Of a stretch of DNA of 64,000 bases, positions 31,607-49,900 are shown one piece after another (positions within the stretch are counted from its first letter, which is position 1; each line of letters begins with the position of its first letter). Source of the stretch: Saccharina japonica (lineage: Eukaryota; Sar; Phaeophyceae; Laminariales; Laminariaceae); contig MEHQ01003123.1 of NCBI GenBank assembly GCA_008828725.1, positions 348,251-412,250 of the forward strand, in the 5' to 3' direction. The notes beneath the pieces are model-generated. The model was not told the origin of the DNA. It saw only the letters and a program-made list of their open reading frames with translations, and searched no databases. The translations under genes were made by a program, and so were the position numbers.

Positions 31607-32757
31607 CCCCTTTCAAGGGACCCTATTAATATTAGTAGTGCCTTCGGGATTGGAGATCCCTTATATACGGTACCAACGTCCCTTATCAGAGTTAGTGCCG
31701 GCCCCTTACAGTCAGAGTACTACAGTATTAATAGTGGGCAAAAAGGGTGGGTAGAAATTTGAGGTCCCTTATATACTCAAAACCCGTAGTTCGCGCGATC
31801 GAAGTATCCCACTCAGCTTGCAAAGATGAGTTTCGATAAAATCCTCGATCTCAGACCTATGCCAATGGGAAAGCAACGTTGGAAATCGATCTTTGAAATA
31901 TTTGCCTGGAATTTTCAGGCTGAAGATCCGCTCGTACCGCCGCTGTGGGGAAAAAGGAAAAAAATGTTTGATTTTTTTCTTATTTTTTTTCAAACGGCTG
32001 CAGGCGGCGCAATTTGCCTTTTCTCGTTGCAAATCGTCAACACCCTGATAAAAATCAGCTCGTGCGACGATAGACCTTCGATCTCGACATAGGCTGAGCC
32101 CACGGCCAACCCGCTTCGGGTCGGGCAAGGCCAACGAGTGTAGATGACGGCCTCGAAGGTATAAGGTGGATCCATGGTCTATTAATAGGAGGCGAGAGAT
32201 TGCCGGCGGCGTCCTACGCTCTTCTCCCAAACCCGAAAAAAAAACTATTTTTTGCCATTTGAGACGGATCAAGAAATTTTGTCATCTGTTTTATGCACAC
32301 CAGCAGCCAAATGTTTGTTTATCAGACGCCTGGCCAGCGCCCGCCACATATCACCGACCATCGTGTGAACATGGTGACCCTAGGATGGGTCGGAGCCCGT
32401 AACGAGCGCACCGCGTTCAGAATTCATGACGCAGTCGTTGGTTTCGTCGATCCATGTCTGTCGAGGACTCGAAATCTCGCCGCTTCGAACTAACATTCGC
32501 CTGAGTTGTTCTCAAGCCGATCTTGTCCCAACATCGGCCTGAGAATTGCCTTTTTCGGGCTTTTCCAAAAGTTGGGAATATTCCGTTTTAAGAATCGGTC
32601 CCATAGCAAGCTTGTTCTGGAAAAATCTGGCGGAGATCTTAGAAATTCAAACTTTTTAGGGTAGCTTTGCTTTGCCATTGGCATAGGTCTCACAGCTGTG
32701 TTTTTTTTTTTTTATAATATACCGTCTGCCCTTATCGCGGGGTCCCTTAAGGGGCCC
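31607..32757. repeat. Composite region with two nested inverted repeats
   Basis: Outer pair: CCCCTTTCAAGGGACCC at 31607 and GGGTCCCTTAAGGGG at 32740. Inner pair: CTCAGACCTATGCCAATGGG at 31850 and its inverse CATTGGCATAGGTCTCACAG at 32675. The left inner arm continues directly from core copy 6, so the core lies at the rim of this structure. No transposase. Confidence 0.5.
31811..31853 (+). repeat. Conserved core element (copy 6)
   Basis: ACTCAGCTTGCAAAG, then ATGAGTTTCGATAAAATCCT and CGATCTCAG. The 3' part switches into CCTATGCC instead of CAGCTG. Confidence 0.75.
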
Positions 32758-33511
32758 CTTCGGTCATGATGAAACAAGAGTACTTGAGAGTTGACAAATA
32801 TATATTTTTCGTTTTTTTTACAGCAGCAATACTATTTCTGGTATAATAACACCATATCAGTACTCCTTACGGAAAACGGCATAGCTCCAGTTCTAATGCT
32901 CAAACCTTCGACCGACAAACGTATAACTTGTTCGTTATAGTCTCTAGGAGGTATTGGGACCCTTGTATCTGCAAGGGAGGGCAGGCATTGCTGTGTTTGC
33001 ATCACGAAACGAAAGTGCTCCGCACCAAGATTTTGATTGTTTCGGAGTTCCTGTTTGGTATCTACACTCTGCTGTGGCCACGTAGGACGCTACGGGCGGT
33101 CGAACTAGAGGCCCAGGTACGTTCACCTACTATTAATAGTGCTCGGCGTCCTCGTCGAAAATCTGAGTTAAAACAGTATCAGCAGCCGGAGAAACTGCAA
33201 TTTTTCAAATTCATCTTGGGTACCAGGGGTATGGCGAGTCGTTTTCGAGTAAGAGGCACTTTTCGTGACGAACAAGGCATCTGATCGATATGCCTCTTGC
33301 GACACAAATGTTTACCATGATCTAGGCTCTCTGCAACTACTGTTTGGGAAAAATTATGAGCATTAGAACTGGAGCTATGCCGTTTTCCGTAAGGAGTACT
33401 GATATGGTGTTATTATACCAGAAATAGTTTTGCTGCTGTAAAAAAAACGAAAAATATATATTTTTAACACTCCAGTACTCTTGTTTCATCATGATCGAAG
33501 GGGCCCCTTAA
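32747..33511. mobile_element. Non-autonomous element with ~155-bp TIRs bounded by TTAA
   Basis: The arms 32747-32905 and 33357-33511 are near-perfect inverted repeats. They start TTAAGGGGCCCCTTCG and include GATGAAACAAGAGTACT, GGTATAATAACACCATATCA and GGAAAACGGCATAGCTCCAG. TTAA at both outer edges is the target duplication of piggyBac-type transposons, though it could also be part of the TIR. The ~450-bp middle has short frames and no transposase. Confidence 0.75.
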
Positions 33512-33689
33512 AAAGGGTCCATATACCTACTGTTGTATATACCGGTAGTTGTATAGAGACAGTTTTGTATTGTCTTTTTGTTTTTACTCTTCGGTTCGGC
33601 TCGTGTCGTTGTGTTCTCGTACCTGGTACGTTAGCATCTCACTTGCTTCACCCATTCATTTGCGTTTATATATTTTTTGGTTTTTCTCT

Positions 33690-33800
33690 GTTTCAGTCTG
33701 TGACAACATCATTTGTATCTCTCTAGGATTAGGAATCAGGACACTCGGTGTACTGATGTGGTTGGGTAGAAAGAACGGGTTTAAGGTGAAGATAACACAC
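33690..33800 (+). mobile_element. Dispersed repeat H (degenerate copy)
   Basis: TCTCTCTAGGATTAGGAATC, GTGTACTGATGTGGTTGGGT and AGAAAGAACGG...AACACACAG follow the order of 21400-21612. Confidence 0.45.
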
Positions 33801-34016
33801 AGAGTTGTTAACCCTTTTGGGGGCCTTAAATAGCAATACCTCGTACGAGGTAGCAGTAAGGGGTGAGGGGTGAGGTGCCTTATCAACCGTCTAATTACGG
33901 GGTGACACTTGAGTGACATGTAATAGTAATCAGACCCCAGGATCGACGCCAAAACCACATACCCAACTATGTGTATAAACCATATTTGGTGTTGATTACC
34001 ATATATATTTATGGGG

Positions 34017-34120
34017 ACGATCATAAATATATAGGACCTACGGTAAAAGAGAAAAACCCATATATTTACCGATTTTTACAAACAATATTTGGTCCTATTC
34101 ACTATGGTCCCCCGTAATAT
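34017..34120. mobile_element. MITE, family G (copy)
   Basis: AAATATATAGGACCTACGG on the left, then TTGGTCCTATTCACTATGGT and CCCCCGTAATA on the right. Confidence 0.6.
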
Positions 34121-34249
34121 GTCCCCCCCCCTAGACACTGCTGTGAGAGCGCGGGAAATAGATGTCCCTCGTGTAGTCGCACATGCTGTGCTCACCGTGT
34201 GGTACGCAGCCCTTGCTTCGTTATACCGCACCTGGTATAATTTAATCAA

Positions 34250-34505
34250 GATAACACACACCCTCGGATGAATATGAGAGCCGATTTTCCCCAGGAAAAT
34301 CCTCATCACGTAAAGGGACCATGGCTTATAGGGCCTCACACAACGAAAATGGCGGGAAATGGCGTCTTTGGGAAGGTGCTACGTCGAGATATCTCCATAT
34401 ACCACGTTCATGCGGTATAGACCCGTCGTTCGGCGTTTTTTCGCTCTCTCCGTTATTGAGAGAAAATCAGCTTCGAATGTTCGTCACAGCAGGGCTAAGG
34501 GTGTA
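34250..34505. mobile_element. MITE, family F (copy 4)
   Basis: AACACACACCCTCGGATGAA at the left; the interior CGAAAATGGCGGGAAATGGC and GTCGAGATATCTCC match copy 3; right end weak. Confidence 0.55.
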
Positions 34506-34933
34506 CCGTCTTGAGTATTGTCGGTGTTATACTCTGACACGTATGCTTATTACCGATTACCAAACATATCATCAGCCAACTAAGCAGTGGCCGATGCTCC
34601 TATGTCGGTTTTTTTGCCGCCCTTTTCTCCATCTGAAGCCCTACAAAAAGGGGTTAAGGCCAGAAATTTAAGCCCGTGGGTCGGACCTTGTCTCACCCAT
34701 CCCCACGTTTTTGTTGTGTAGAGGTTTTCGAGTAGGCCTGCTTCGCCCCGATCCCCGCCTTTTTTGCTACAAATGGAATATATGGGAGAATTGTTTTTGG
34801 CAAGAATAGGATGGTTTTTGTATTTCCGTAGGAAGAACATCTGTCGTTATTATGTCAGCACGGAATGTTGTACTTCTTGCGACGTACGAGAGTTCCCCCC
34901 GCCTTCTACAGCATCATATATTTATGTGAACTA

Positions 34934-35842
34934 CCTGTAGACAGTGATGTGAACCGAAAACCGAAAGTCGTTGTTTAATCGGTCGGTTTATTTCGGTTTT
35001 TCCAAACCGAAAACCGACTTTTATTTTTCGGTTTTTCGGTTGCCGAAAAAAACCGAAACCGAAAAACCGACTCGGTTTTTTTCGGTCGGTTTTTTTTCCT
35101 GTCCCGAAAATCAATAACGCCTGCATATCTACATGGAAACCCCGTTATGAATTGACATGGACACACAGCACACAGCACATAGCACACAGCCCGCACCAGC
35201 AGCGACAACAACAGCCGCACAGGGTACAGCGGTACAGCAGTGCGTCGCGAGACTGCGAAGGATAACCATCTTCGGTTCAAGCGGCAGTGCTGACTCTGAC
35301 CTTGAGCCGGAGGCAGAGGCGGGTATACTTACAGCCCCCCCTTCAGCAACCTAGCGTTCTTGATGGTGTTACGACGTAGCTGTACGCTGCAAGATGTATC
35401 GATCATTTATCATTACATCATACATGGTATCTAGACTACACATCAGCAGTGCCCTCGTATAATACTATTCTACTGTTTTTATTGTAAGTGGCAACAGCTG
35501 TTACATGTACCTGTATGTAGCTATTGTCGGCTGCAGATTATGAATATGCATGTCGGCCTGTACCGTGTGTGGCGCAGCAGACGCAGGTACTGCAGGAGGG
35601 CCACTTGACCCCACACCACGATCTCATCTCGTCACATTATGCCAACACATGCGCGCCGAACCCTTCGAAATGTGGGCCAATTGGCTAGTTTAGTCGGGAA
35701 ACCGACCGAAAATGTTCGGTTTCGGTTTCGTTTTTTTTCGGTTTAAAGTAAAAAACCGACCGAAACCGACCGACTTTTCGGTGAGAAACCGAAAAACCGA
35801 CCGAGTCCATTTTCATTTTCGGTTCACATCACTGCCTGTAGA
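34934..35842. mobile_element. Non-autonomous hAT element with 8-bp target duplication
   Basis: The element runs from 34942 to 35834 (893 bp). Its ends are CAGTGATGTGAACCGAAAA and the exact inverse TTTTCGGTTCACATCACTG (19 bp). Both sides carry CCTGTAGA (34934-34941 and 35835-35842), a perfect 8-bp direct repeat. CAGTG-type termini with 8-bp duplications define the hAT superfamily. Both subterminal regions are dense in ACCGAAA/TTTCGGT, giving foldback arms. The interior has no transposase. Confidence 0.9.
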
Positions 35843-36593
35843 GCTGTATGGGTCGTGGTCGGTGCTGTCAAGAACCGAAAATAAAGAAAAAAACATGCCA
35901 TACCGAAGAACACGAAACGCAAGCCAGTTCGAAAATAACCTGAGGTCACGGTTGGCTTGCCCGTGCCCGTAAGCCACAACAATGGCAACCATAAAAACCC
36001 GAAGTCGACCACCGCCCTCTATATGTGGTGCGTGAGGGGAGTATTACAGACAGTAGTATTACGCTCACAGCGTCCGTCCGTCGTCGGCAGAGGCAGAGAT
36101 GGTAGAATCGCTCTTCTTGTGTGTGGTGGTGGTTGTGTTTTTTTTTTCAAGACCAGAAAGGGTCATAGAAATTCGGCTCAGGGGCTCTGGCAAGAGTTCG
36201 AGAGGTCTGCAGCTCCTAGAGACAAGCAGGTGTGGGTAACTCTCGGCTGGTGTCATGATGATGTAACAGAGTATTTATCATATGTGCTCACGACCTGGTC
36301 ACACCCGGGACGTGTACATATGTGCTCACATCCTGGACAATCGTGTTTTTTTTGTATCCTCCCGCGGATGGGTAAAAATATAGCTTAAGCCCTCCACACT
36401 TCCACGTTCCGCGTGGTGTTGTGTGTCAATTCACTCCATGCCTCCTCGGAAGTATCAGTCCCTGCTGCTACTACTCCGGAGACTTGAGCATGTTGACCCG
36501 ACCTGACCCCCGAAGGGGCCAGGTGCGGTGGGGATATAGCCACCCGAAGCGTCATCTCTCCGGGTAGTGATGAATTTGTGCGAGCTCATCCAC
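35843..36593. other. Intergenic with a short duplicated phrase
   Basis: ATATGTGCTCACATCCTGG occurs at 36319 and 36838, and a variant at 36277. No supported gene. Confidence 0.4.
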
Positions 36594-36823
36594 CGGACAA
36601 TAGGTTCGAGGTCAATAGGGTATCGACAGGATCCTATTCCAATGGGAGGCCTAATGTTTCGTGTAGTAGGTACGTATCGATTGACACTTTTTTTATCCTA
36701 TTGTGGCCGACAATGGGTGTCAACAGGCACTTTCACTGATATATGTGCAGGAGCAATAGGCATCGATAATCAATACCCCAACCTATTGAAATAGCAATAG
36801 GCCTATCTAATAGGCTATTGTCC
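36594..36823. mobile_element. Possible MITE with GGACAATAG ends
   Basis: CCGGACAATAG at the left and CTATTGTCCAGG at the right are inverted. The interior repeats CAATAGG/CCTATTG many times. No target duplication was found. Confidence 0.45.
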
Positions 36824-37886
36824 AGGGTGTGGTCATATATGTGCTCACATCCTGGTCATATGGGGAGCGTATAGATTATTCTCCGATGCCTCGCCACATC
36901 GCCTGAAGTCAACGTCCGCACTTAGCATTCAGCCTTCAGATGCGGGCGAGACTGTCAACAAAAGCCTTTTTTGGAAAACCGTGACTTTGATATCATCATA
37001 AAATCACAGGAACTTCCGATAAAGAAAACACGCTTCGGCACGACACATCTTGCCTCTGCTCCGACCCGCGGTCTTGAGAAATACCTATTAATAGTACCTG
37101 GTATGGCGTTCAGAACTTGGAAATTGAGGCTCGTTCTTAACGAAAAATAGAGAAGACGTGGTGTTGAGGTATTATATACAACATACAGCTCAAACTGGCC
37201 AACAACCAACAACCAATAATACACGAATGCGAGATGACAACAGCAGCGGTCTACATCCACACGAGGTATGAAGCGCTCGTGGAAGACGGGGGAGCGAACG
37301 GAGGAAAATGGTTTCTGAGCGCCCAGGGAGATAATAAACTGCTACTTAAGAAATGCAGCGGCAGATTAGGTCCCATAAAAAAATAAGCGTCCCTTTTTAA
37401 GAAATACAGGGGCTGAAGACAGCCCGGGGGGATAAGAAACGGTCCTTTAATGAATACAGCTGGTGTGTGCACAAAAAAGTAAGGCGTTGAGCTTCGACGC
37501 CTAGTGGACGTTTCTTAACCTAGCGGGTACAAAACGTCAGCTGCTGAGAGTTTGATAGATTTGCTAAAAAATTACAGTACTCAACTTCGCAAGCTGCGAT
37601 TGATGGTCGCGCGCGCGTAATACTACTGCTGTAGTCTATACGGGTGTGCACTCGTAGACAACAGCACTTCGTACCTTTCTCTCTTGGCGAGTGCAAGCAA
37701 CTGCACCCTTGATTCGGGCGCAAACTGATAAAACGAGGGTTGGGACGTTTTTTTCGCCGTGGTACAAGGGATAACGGCATCCTTTACATACAACTACTTT
37801 TATGTACAGGTTATTTGCGGTAATTTGCAACTAGTTTGTTCCCTATATACTGTATCAGGATTATGTTTACACTACACATATGTATG
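36824..37886. other. Intergenic, nothing recognised
   Basis: Phrases such as TTAAGAAAT(G/A)CAG recur near 37345 and 37400. No coding evidence. Confidence 0.4.
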
Positions 37887-37941
37887 TCAGCTGTGAGTTC
37901 GGCCGATTGAGTGGTTGATACTCAAATTTTGCGAGCTGCGT
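37887..37941 (+). repeat. Conserved core, divergent subfamily (copy b)
   Basis: TCAGCTGTGAGTTCGGCCGA, TTGAGT..ACTCAA hairpin, TTTTGCGAGCTGCGTGA. Compare 10335-10384. A standard core copy follows only about 65 bp downstream. Confidence 0.5.
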
Positions 37942-38005
37942 GATAAAATCGGGCGCGTTTGTTCTATCTTCCGTTTATAGTATATTTATGGAATATTAAA
38001 AATTA

Positions 38006-38058
38006 CAGTTGTCATGAGATCGAGGATTTCGTCGAAACTCATATTTGCAAGCCGTGCT
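38006..38058 (-). repeat. Conserved core element (copy 3)
   Basis: Minus strand ATGAGTTTCGACGAAATCCT then CGATCTCATGACAACTG. The final CAGCTG is altered. Confidence 0.75.
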
Positions 38059-38164
38059 CGGTGTGTTTGTTCGTTTGATTTACGATGCAAAAGTTGATAC
38101 TGCACGAGTATCCAGTTTGACACGTTTTATGGTGTATATAGGCCGTTCGCGCGTGTTTTACGTT

Positions 38165-38520
38165 CACTTTTCGTGAAGGATATCACCCTTCCTTTGTCTC
38201 TCCTTCGTACTAATAGTCGTAACTCAGATCCGGGGTCACAAAGTAGGCTCAGGCTCCTCTCCCTCCTCCCTGCCCGCTACGGTTCGTGCCTTGATTTTTT
38301 TTATCGCGAGAAGACTTCCCTTCCTTTCCCTCATCGACTCGCATCGAATTGCTCCTCTACCCACGCTGCAAGCCGCTCTCGGCAGTTGATTCCGTTTTTT
38401 TTTTTTTTTTTGGCACATAAACTCAAAATTACTTCCCACGTGGGATTCGAACTCACGAAATCAACTCTAGCAGCATTCGAGGGTACCACTAGACGACTGT
38501 TTGTGGCGACCGGACTATAT
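38165..38520 (-). mobile_element. tRNA-derived SINE (full copy)
   Basis: The minus-strand head has TCGTCTAGTGGTACCCTCG (A-box) and GTGAGTTCGAATCCCACG (B-box with paired T-stem). The body includes CGGTTCGTGCC, CGCGAGAAGAC and AACTCAGATCCGGGGTC on the plus strand. It ends about 370 bp before the transporter start codon. Confidence 0.68.
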
Positions 38521-38887
38521 CATACTGTACTTCGATGACTCCCCTGAAACCTGTACCATTCTTTCCCGAAATTTAGGAAGGACCTTTTGTATGAAGTATT
38601 CATATAAAATGGCATTTATATTTGGGGGACAGAGTTGTACCGTTTTTAGGTGGTTAGTTTGCAACGGGGGCCAGCTTTCGTATATAGAAGGGTAGTTCAG
38701 TTCGCAACGGGGCCCAGTTTTCCGACACAACCGATCGTATGCTGTGCCGTTTTCAGAATTTCAGGAAGGTACATATCATAGCTTACGGCAGGGCCGAATT
38801 TTTCGACAAACCATTCCCCACCCCCGTCCCCATCCCCATCCCTCCACAGACCGAGCTCCATCCATCGCGGGGTCGTCGGCGTACTCC

Positions 38888-45836
<6,949 letters not shown>

Positions 45837-45921
45837 CTAAGGCAAGCAACAAATGAGTACGCCCCCCCTCCCCTCTACCACCTCCTCCTGTACCCTATAC
45901 CGCGACGGTTGTGCCCTGCAG

Positions 45922-45984
45922 GTGGCGAAAATGTACTTTCCCCCGAGGCGGAGGCGAAAGGACGCCCCATCGCGTCCCCTCTAG
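45922..45984 (+). CDS. Alternative last exon of the transporter
   Basis: After a CCCTGCAG acceptor this gives V-A-K-M-Y-F-P-P-R-R-R-R-K-D and a stop at 45982-45984, in phase 0, matching the donor at 45317. The resulting protein would have 397 residues and a short basic tail, typical of TPT proteins. Its upstream 40 bp (CTGTACCCTATACCGCGACG..GTGCCCTGCAG) resemble those of exon 7 (CTGTACTCTACACGTATGAC..GTGTCCTGCAG), and the first codons are alike (VA..FF against VA.MYF). Either exon could be the real one, or both could be used. Confidence 0.45.
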   Translation: MAKMYFPPRRRRKDAPSRPL

Positions 45985-46204
45985 GGGCTTGCTTAGTTAG
46001 CACTGTAGCACTAGCGCTGTAGTCTCTCTTTCTCCACTCTCTCTCCCTCTCTCTCTCGGCGGTGGTGGTGGAAGGCATGTTGCTGCCGGCGGGGGGGGTA
46101 GGGGGTACGACTGACGTGTATTTCTCTCTCTTCTCTCTCTCGTGGCGGTGGTGGTGGAAGGAGTACTGCAGGCGGTGGGGGGGGGGAGGGGTAGCGGGGA
46201 ATAA
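45985..46204. repeat. ~100-bp degenerate duplication, CT and GGTGGT rich
   Basis: CTCTCTCTC..GGTGGTGGTGGAAGG occurs at 46030-46075 and 46125-46160, each followed by a G-run. Probably just downstream of the transporter 3' end. To 46740 nothing else is recognised. Confidence 0.55.
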
Positions 46205-46739
46205 GGGGGTTTTACGACCAATGTTTTTTTTATGGTCGAAACAGTGGCAGCTTTTCGGTCAAAATGTGGTAATTTTTCGGTCCAACGAAGATGAGGCTAG
46301 TACGTAGTTTTTCTGTCGAAAAAACAGTAGTAGTTTTTTTGTCCAGCACAAAAGGGAAAAAGGCGGAGGGAGGCAGCGTTTTTACGTAACTGTAGAGGAG
46401 CAGGGAACGCATGTATTGGTGTCTGTGTGCTCTGTCTTGTCTTGTCTTGTCTGCGACGTGTACTGTGGCATGCGTGCGTATGCCATGTGTGCGTTGCGGC
46501 AGCGACGTGAAGGCAAGAAGGTTTCCATTGTTTCGGCGGCGGGGGGTTATAGGGGGCTGGGAGACGAGGGGGGGTGAAGCGCGAGATGTGGCAATGTGCA
46601 AGTTTTCGTTTTTATTTGGCGTGGGGGGGGGGGAGTGAAATGTGAAATGTGGCAATGGTGTGGCCTTTGGGGGAGTGCACTCTGTGCGTTCGTGGCGGGA
46701 GGGTGAGTTAACGACGACCATGTCGACCCTGGCTTCATT

Positions 46740-47110
46740 TTTGCGCCGCCTTTCGCGAGTGCGCGATTAGAGCGAATTAGCGCTTACTTATGCGAGTGAG
46801 CAACTTGCTCGAGTGCGCGATTTGAGCGAATGGGCGAATGATCGACCACGCGAATGAGCGATCAAGCGCGAAGGAGCGCGAAAGAGCGTTTGCACAAAAA
46901 GGCGCAAACCGAGCGATTGCGCGTAGAAGTGATTGTGCAAACACACCTCTCTCTCTGTCTCTATCCACATGGACACCATCCATGGTTGCGATGGGTGAAT
47001 GACTGCGATGTGTGAGCGCGGTCCGTGGACACGACCCATGAACGCGGTCCATAGACACGATCCATAAACGCGATCAACGGACGCCGTCCATGAACATGCA
47101 CGAGCGAGCA
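46740..47110. repeat. Cryptic GCGA-rich and GCGGTCCATGGACAC-type repeats
   Basis: 46745-46930 is dense in GAGCGA/GCGAGTGCGCGA. 47010-47100 has five degenerate units of the type CGCGGTCCATGAA / CACGATCCATAAA. Confidence 0.6.
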
Positions 47111-47479
47111 AGCCTGTGGATGAGCACACGTCTTCCATCGCGTGTTGCTGCCTGGTTCATACACGCATACTGTAGGTACGTTACAGGGCTACCCTATAGA
47201 AGCCACGCTCGTCTGTTTAGTTCTTCGCGGGTTTATGGGCAGTGGCTGGGGGGGGTGGCTGGTTGGTTGGCTAGGTGGATGGGTGGATGTTATTTTTTCC
47301 TTTCTTTTATGTTTCCGTGATGTTGAGTGAGGATTATCGTATCCAACACGCATGTAATATCTGGGGGAATCGCTATACGTAGCCACAGCCCCTGTGTGGC
47401 GGCACCTGTTATATTTTCCCCGCTGTTCGGCCGTTTTTATCGTACGAAGTACGACGGCTACGGCGGTGGTAGACACCAT

Positions 47480-47786
47480 CGATGAAAAATTCGGGCGTCC
47501 TTCAAGTCGTTCGGTTTGTCGCTGCAACAGCCGCCGCCACCGCAGCAGCGGCAGCAGCAGTAGCGGCAGTAGCAGCAGCAGCAACAACAACAGTAGCCGC
47601 AGTAGCAGCAGCAACAGTAGCAACGGTGGAAGAAGCAGCGGTAGCGGCGGCGGCGGCGGTGGTGGGTGACAATCGCTCCTACGGCGGCGGTAGCCGCGAT
47701 CGATGAAAATTCGGGCGTCCTTCAAGTTGTTCGGTTTGTCGCTACAACAGCCGCCGCCACCGCAGCAGCGGCAGCAGCAGTAGCGG

Positions 47787-47818
<32 letters not shown>

Positions 47819-47892
47819 GTAACGGCAGTAGCAGCAACAACAGTAGCAGCAACGGTGGCAGAAGCAGCGGTAGCGACGGCGGCGGTGGGTGA
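47480..47892 (+). repeat. ~220-bp tandem duplication rich in GCAGCA
   Basis: GATGAAAAATTCGGGCGTCC and TCGGTTTGTCGCT(G/A)CAACAG start both units (47481 and 47701), each followed by (CAGCAG/GTAGCG)n and GAAGCAGCGGTAGCG. The Ala- and Ser-rich frames show no domain. Confidence 0.85.
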
Positions 47893-49369
47893 AAACCGCT
47901 CTGCGAGACCCGCGGTTCCCGACCAACGGTTTCAACGGCGGAGGCGATGTGTAACAAACACGGGGTCAGGGGACGCGTGGGGGGAGGAGGGGGGGGGGGC
48001 ATGTGTACAGCAGTAGGGTGTATAGGGCGAAACAAGGACGACTACACAGCAGTCTAGTAGGGCAACGGTGACACGTCCCGAGAGCCCCTTTTACGCTGAC
48101 GGAAATTATCTCCCGCTGTCTCGATGCGACGAGGAGATTGCTGAGAGGCCAGTGCGAAAGGCCGAAGGCAGCCCTACCGATTTGCAGTACCGATTGCCAT
48201 TAGTGCTTAGAAGTAGGAGGGTAGACTTCGCTCTGGGTGGAGAAAGCGTAAAAGTTGTCTTCGGCTATTGCGTTGCGATCGGGAAGGGGGGGAGGGAGGG
48301 TAGGGTGTGGTAGGTACGTACGTGGACGTATCGTTTCGTTTTTTTCTTCCTCCGTTTCTATATTATGTTTCGTTGATATTCTGAGGGTTTTATGGGAAAA
48401 AGAGCGCAGACGATTTTGTGTTGACTCTGTTCTTTTTTTTACGCACCGCTCGCTTCAGTACTGAATTTAAGGTAGTTTTTTTTCTCCTTGGTGGCTGTTT
48501 TTTTTTCGTGTCCGGCTCGGATTTAGAGTGCAACGAACGCGTGTGGTTTTGTTCTTCCGTCTCGAATTTTGCGCGGTTCGTTTTTTTTTCACGGCCCGGA
48601 ATTGCGCGCGGTCAGAGCTAGCTATGTTTCTGTCGTGGGGGCGCGCTCGATGTAGTGCGCACCCGAAGTACCCACCAACCAACCGATCTCCTGACGGTAT
48701 TAGGTTACTCTGGTCTGTCTTCGTCTTGCTGACCTTTGGCTGTGCTTACACATGTGTGCTGTTAACGTTGATCGCTACTATACTACTATTATTACTACTA
48801 TTAACGTGGCCTCTTCGCCGCTGTATGTAGTGGGTGATCTCGGACTTGTGATAAGGTGGCGTTCGTTGCGGTATCGGGTATATAGGGGACAGGGGACAGG
48901 GTGGTTGGTCCAATCCCTGTAGGAGGGCAAAAAGTTTTTTCTGAATCCGTCTAATTTTTATCAGCTCTCGTAGTAGTATGTGAAGAAAAAAATGTATTTC
49001 GTAATAGTAGTGTGATGATGGCGTGGGGATTATTCTTGAGGGTACGCTGCTACCGTGCTTGCTGGTTTTACCGGTACGTACATATGTAACTGCCGCACGT
49101 ACATATACCAGTAGTATATGCTGTCAGCTGCTCGGGCTAGTCGTCGTTGCGTACGTCGTCTGCTGTCAAATGTCTCTAAAAGCTATTATTAATAGTACCC
49201 AGCTTGGGCTTTAAAAGCTAGCCGGTCCTACCAAAAAGACCGACCGCCTCCAGCAAAAGTATAATACTTGTGTCTATATACAAGGTCCATGACGCGGAGC
49301 GGGGGGCTCCGTCTCACCAACAAAATATTACCGCCGGTATATCCCCTTCAGGATTGTTTTTCGCCACTG
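47893..49369. other. Intergenic, nothing recognised
   Basis: T-rich 48330-48620 and short ATT/ACT runs near 48780. The open frame at 48068-48313 has no motif. Confidence 0.4.
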
Positions 49370-49900
49370 TGTGCGATCTGTCTACACATCGGACAGATAA
49401 AATCTGTCCACATATCGGACAGATAAGGATCTGTCCACAACATCGGACAGGTACAAATCTGTCCACACACCGGACAGATAAAAAAATCTGTCCACACTTC
49501 GGACATATCAGGATCTTCCCACACATGGGACAGATCAAGATCAGGATCTGTCCACATATCGAATATATCAGGATATGTCTACACATCGGACATATCGGGA
49601 TCTATCCACACATAGGATATACCGGGATCTGTCCGTCCACATATATATCGGATACACCGGGATCTGTCCACACATCGGATATATCAGGATCTGTCCGCAC
49701 ATCGGACATATCAGGATCTGCCCACACATGGGACAGATCAAGATCAGGATCTGTCCTCATATCGATTATATCAGGATCTGTCTACACATCGGACATAATA
49801 TCAGGATCTATCCACACATTGGATATATCAGGATCTGTCTACACATCGGACATGTCAGGATCTGCCCAAACATCCGACAGATCAGATCGTCCTCAGTGAA
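49370..49900. repeat. 26-28-bp tandem array
   Basis: About 19 units of ATCAGGATCTGTCCACACAT plus CGGACAT, with a longer period visible near 49510 and 49715 (CACATGGGACAGATCAAGAT twice). Confidence 0.93.

Noticed and set aside
49370..49900. CRISPR-like array
   Set aside because: Units are directly contiguous with no unique spacers, and the setting is eukaryotic.
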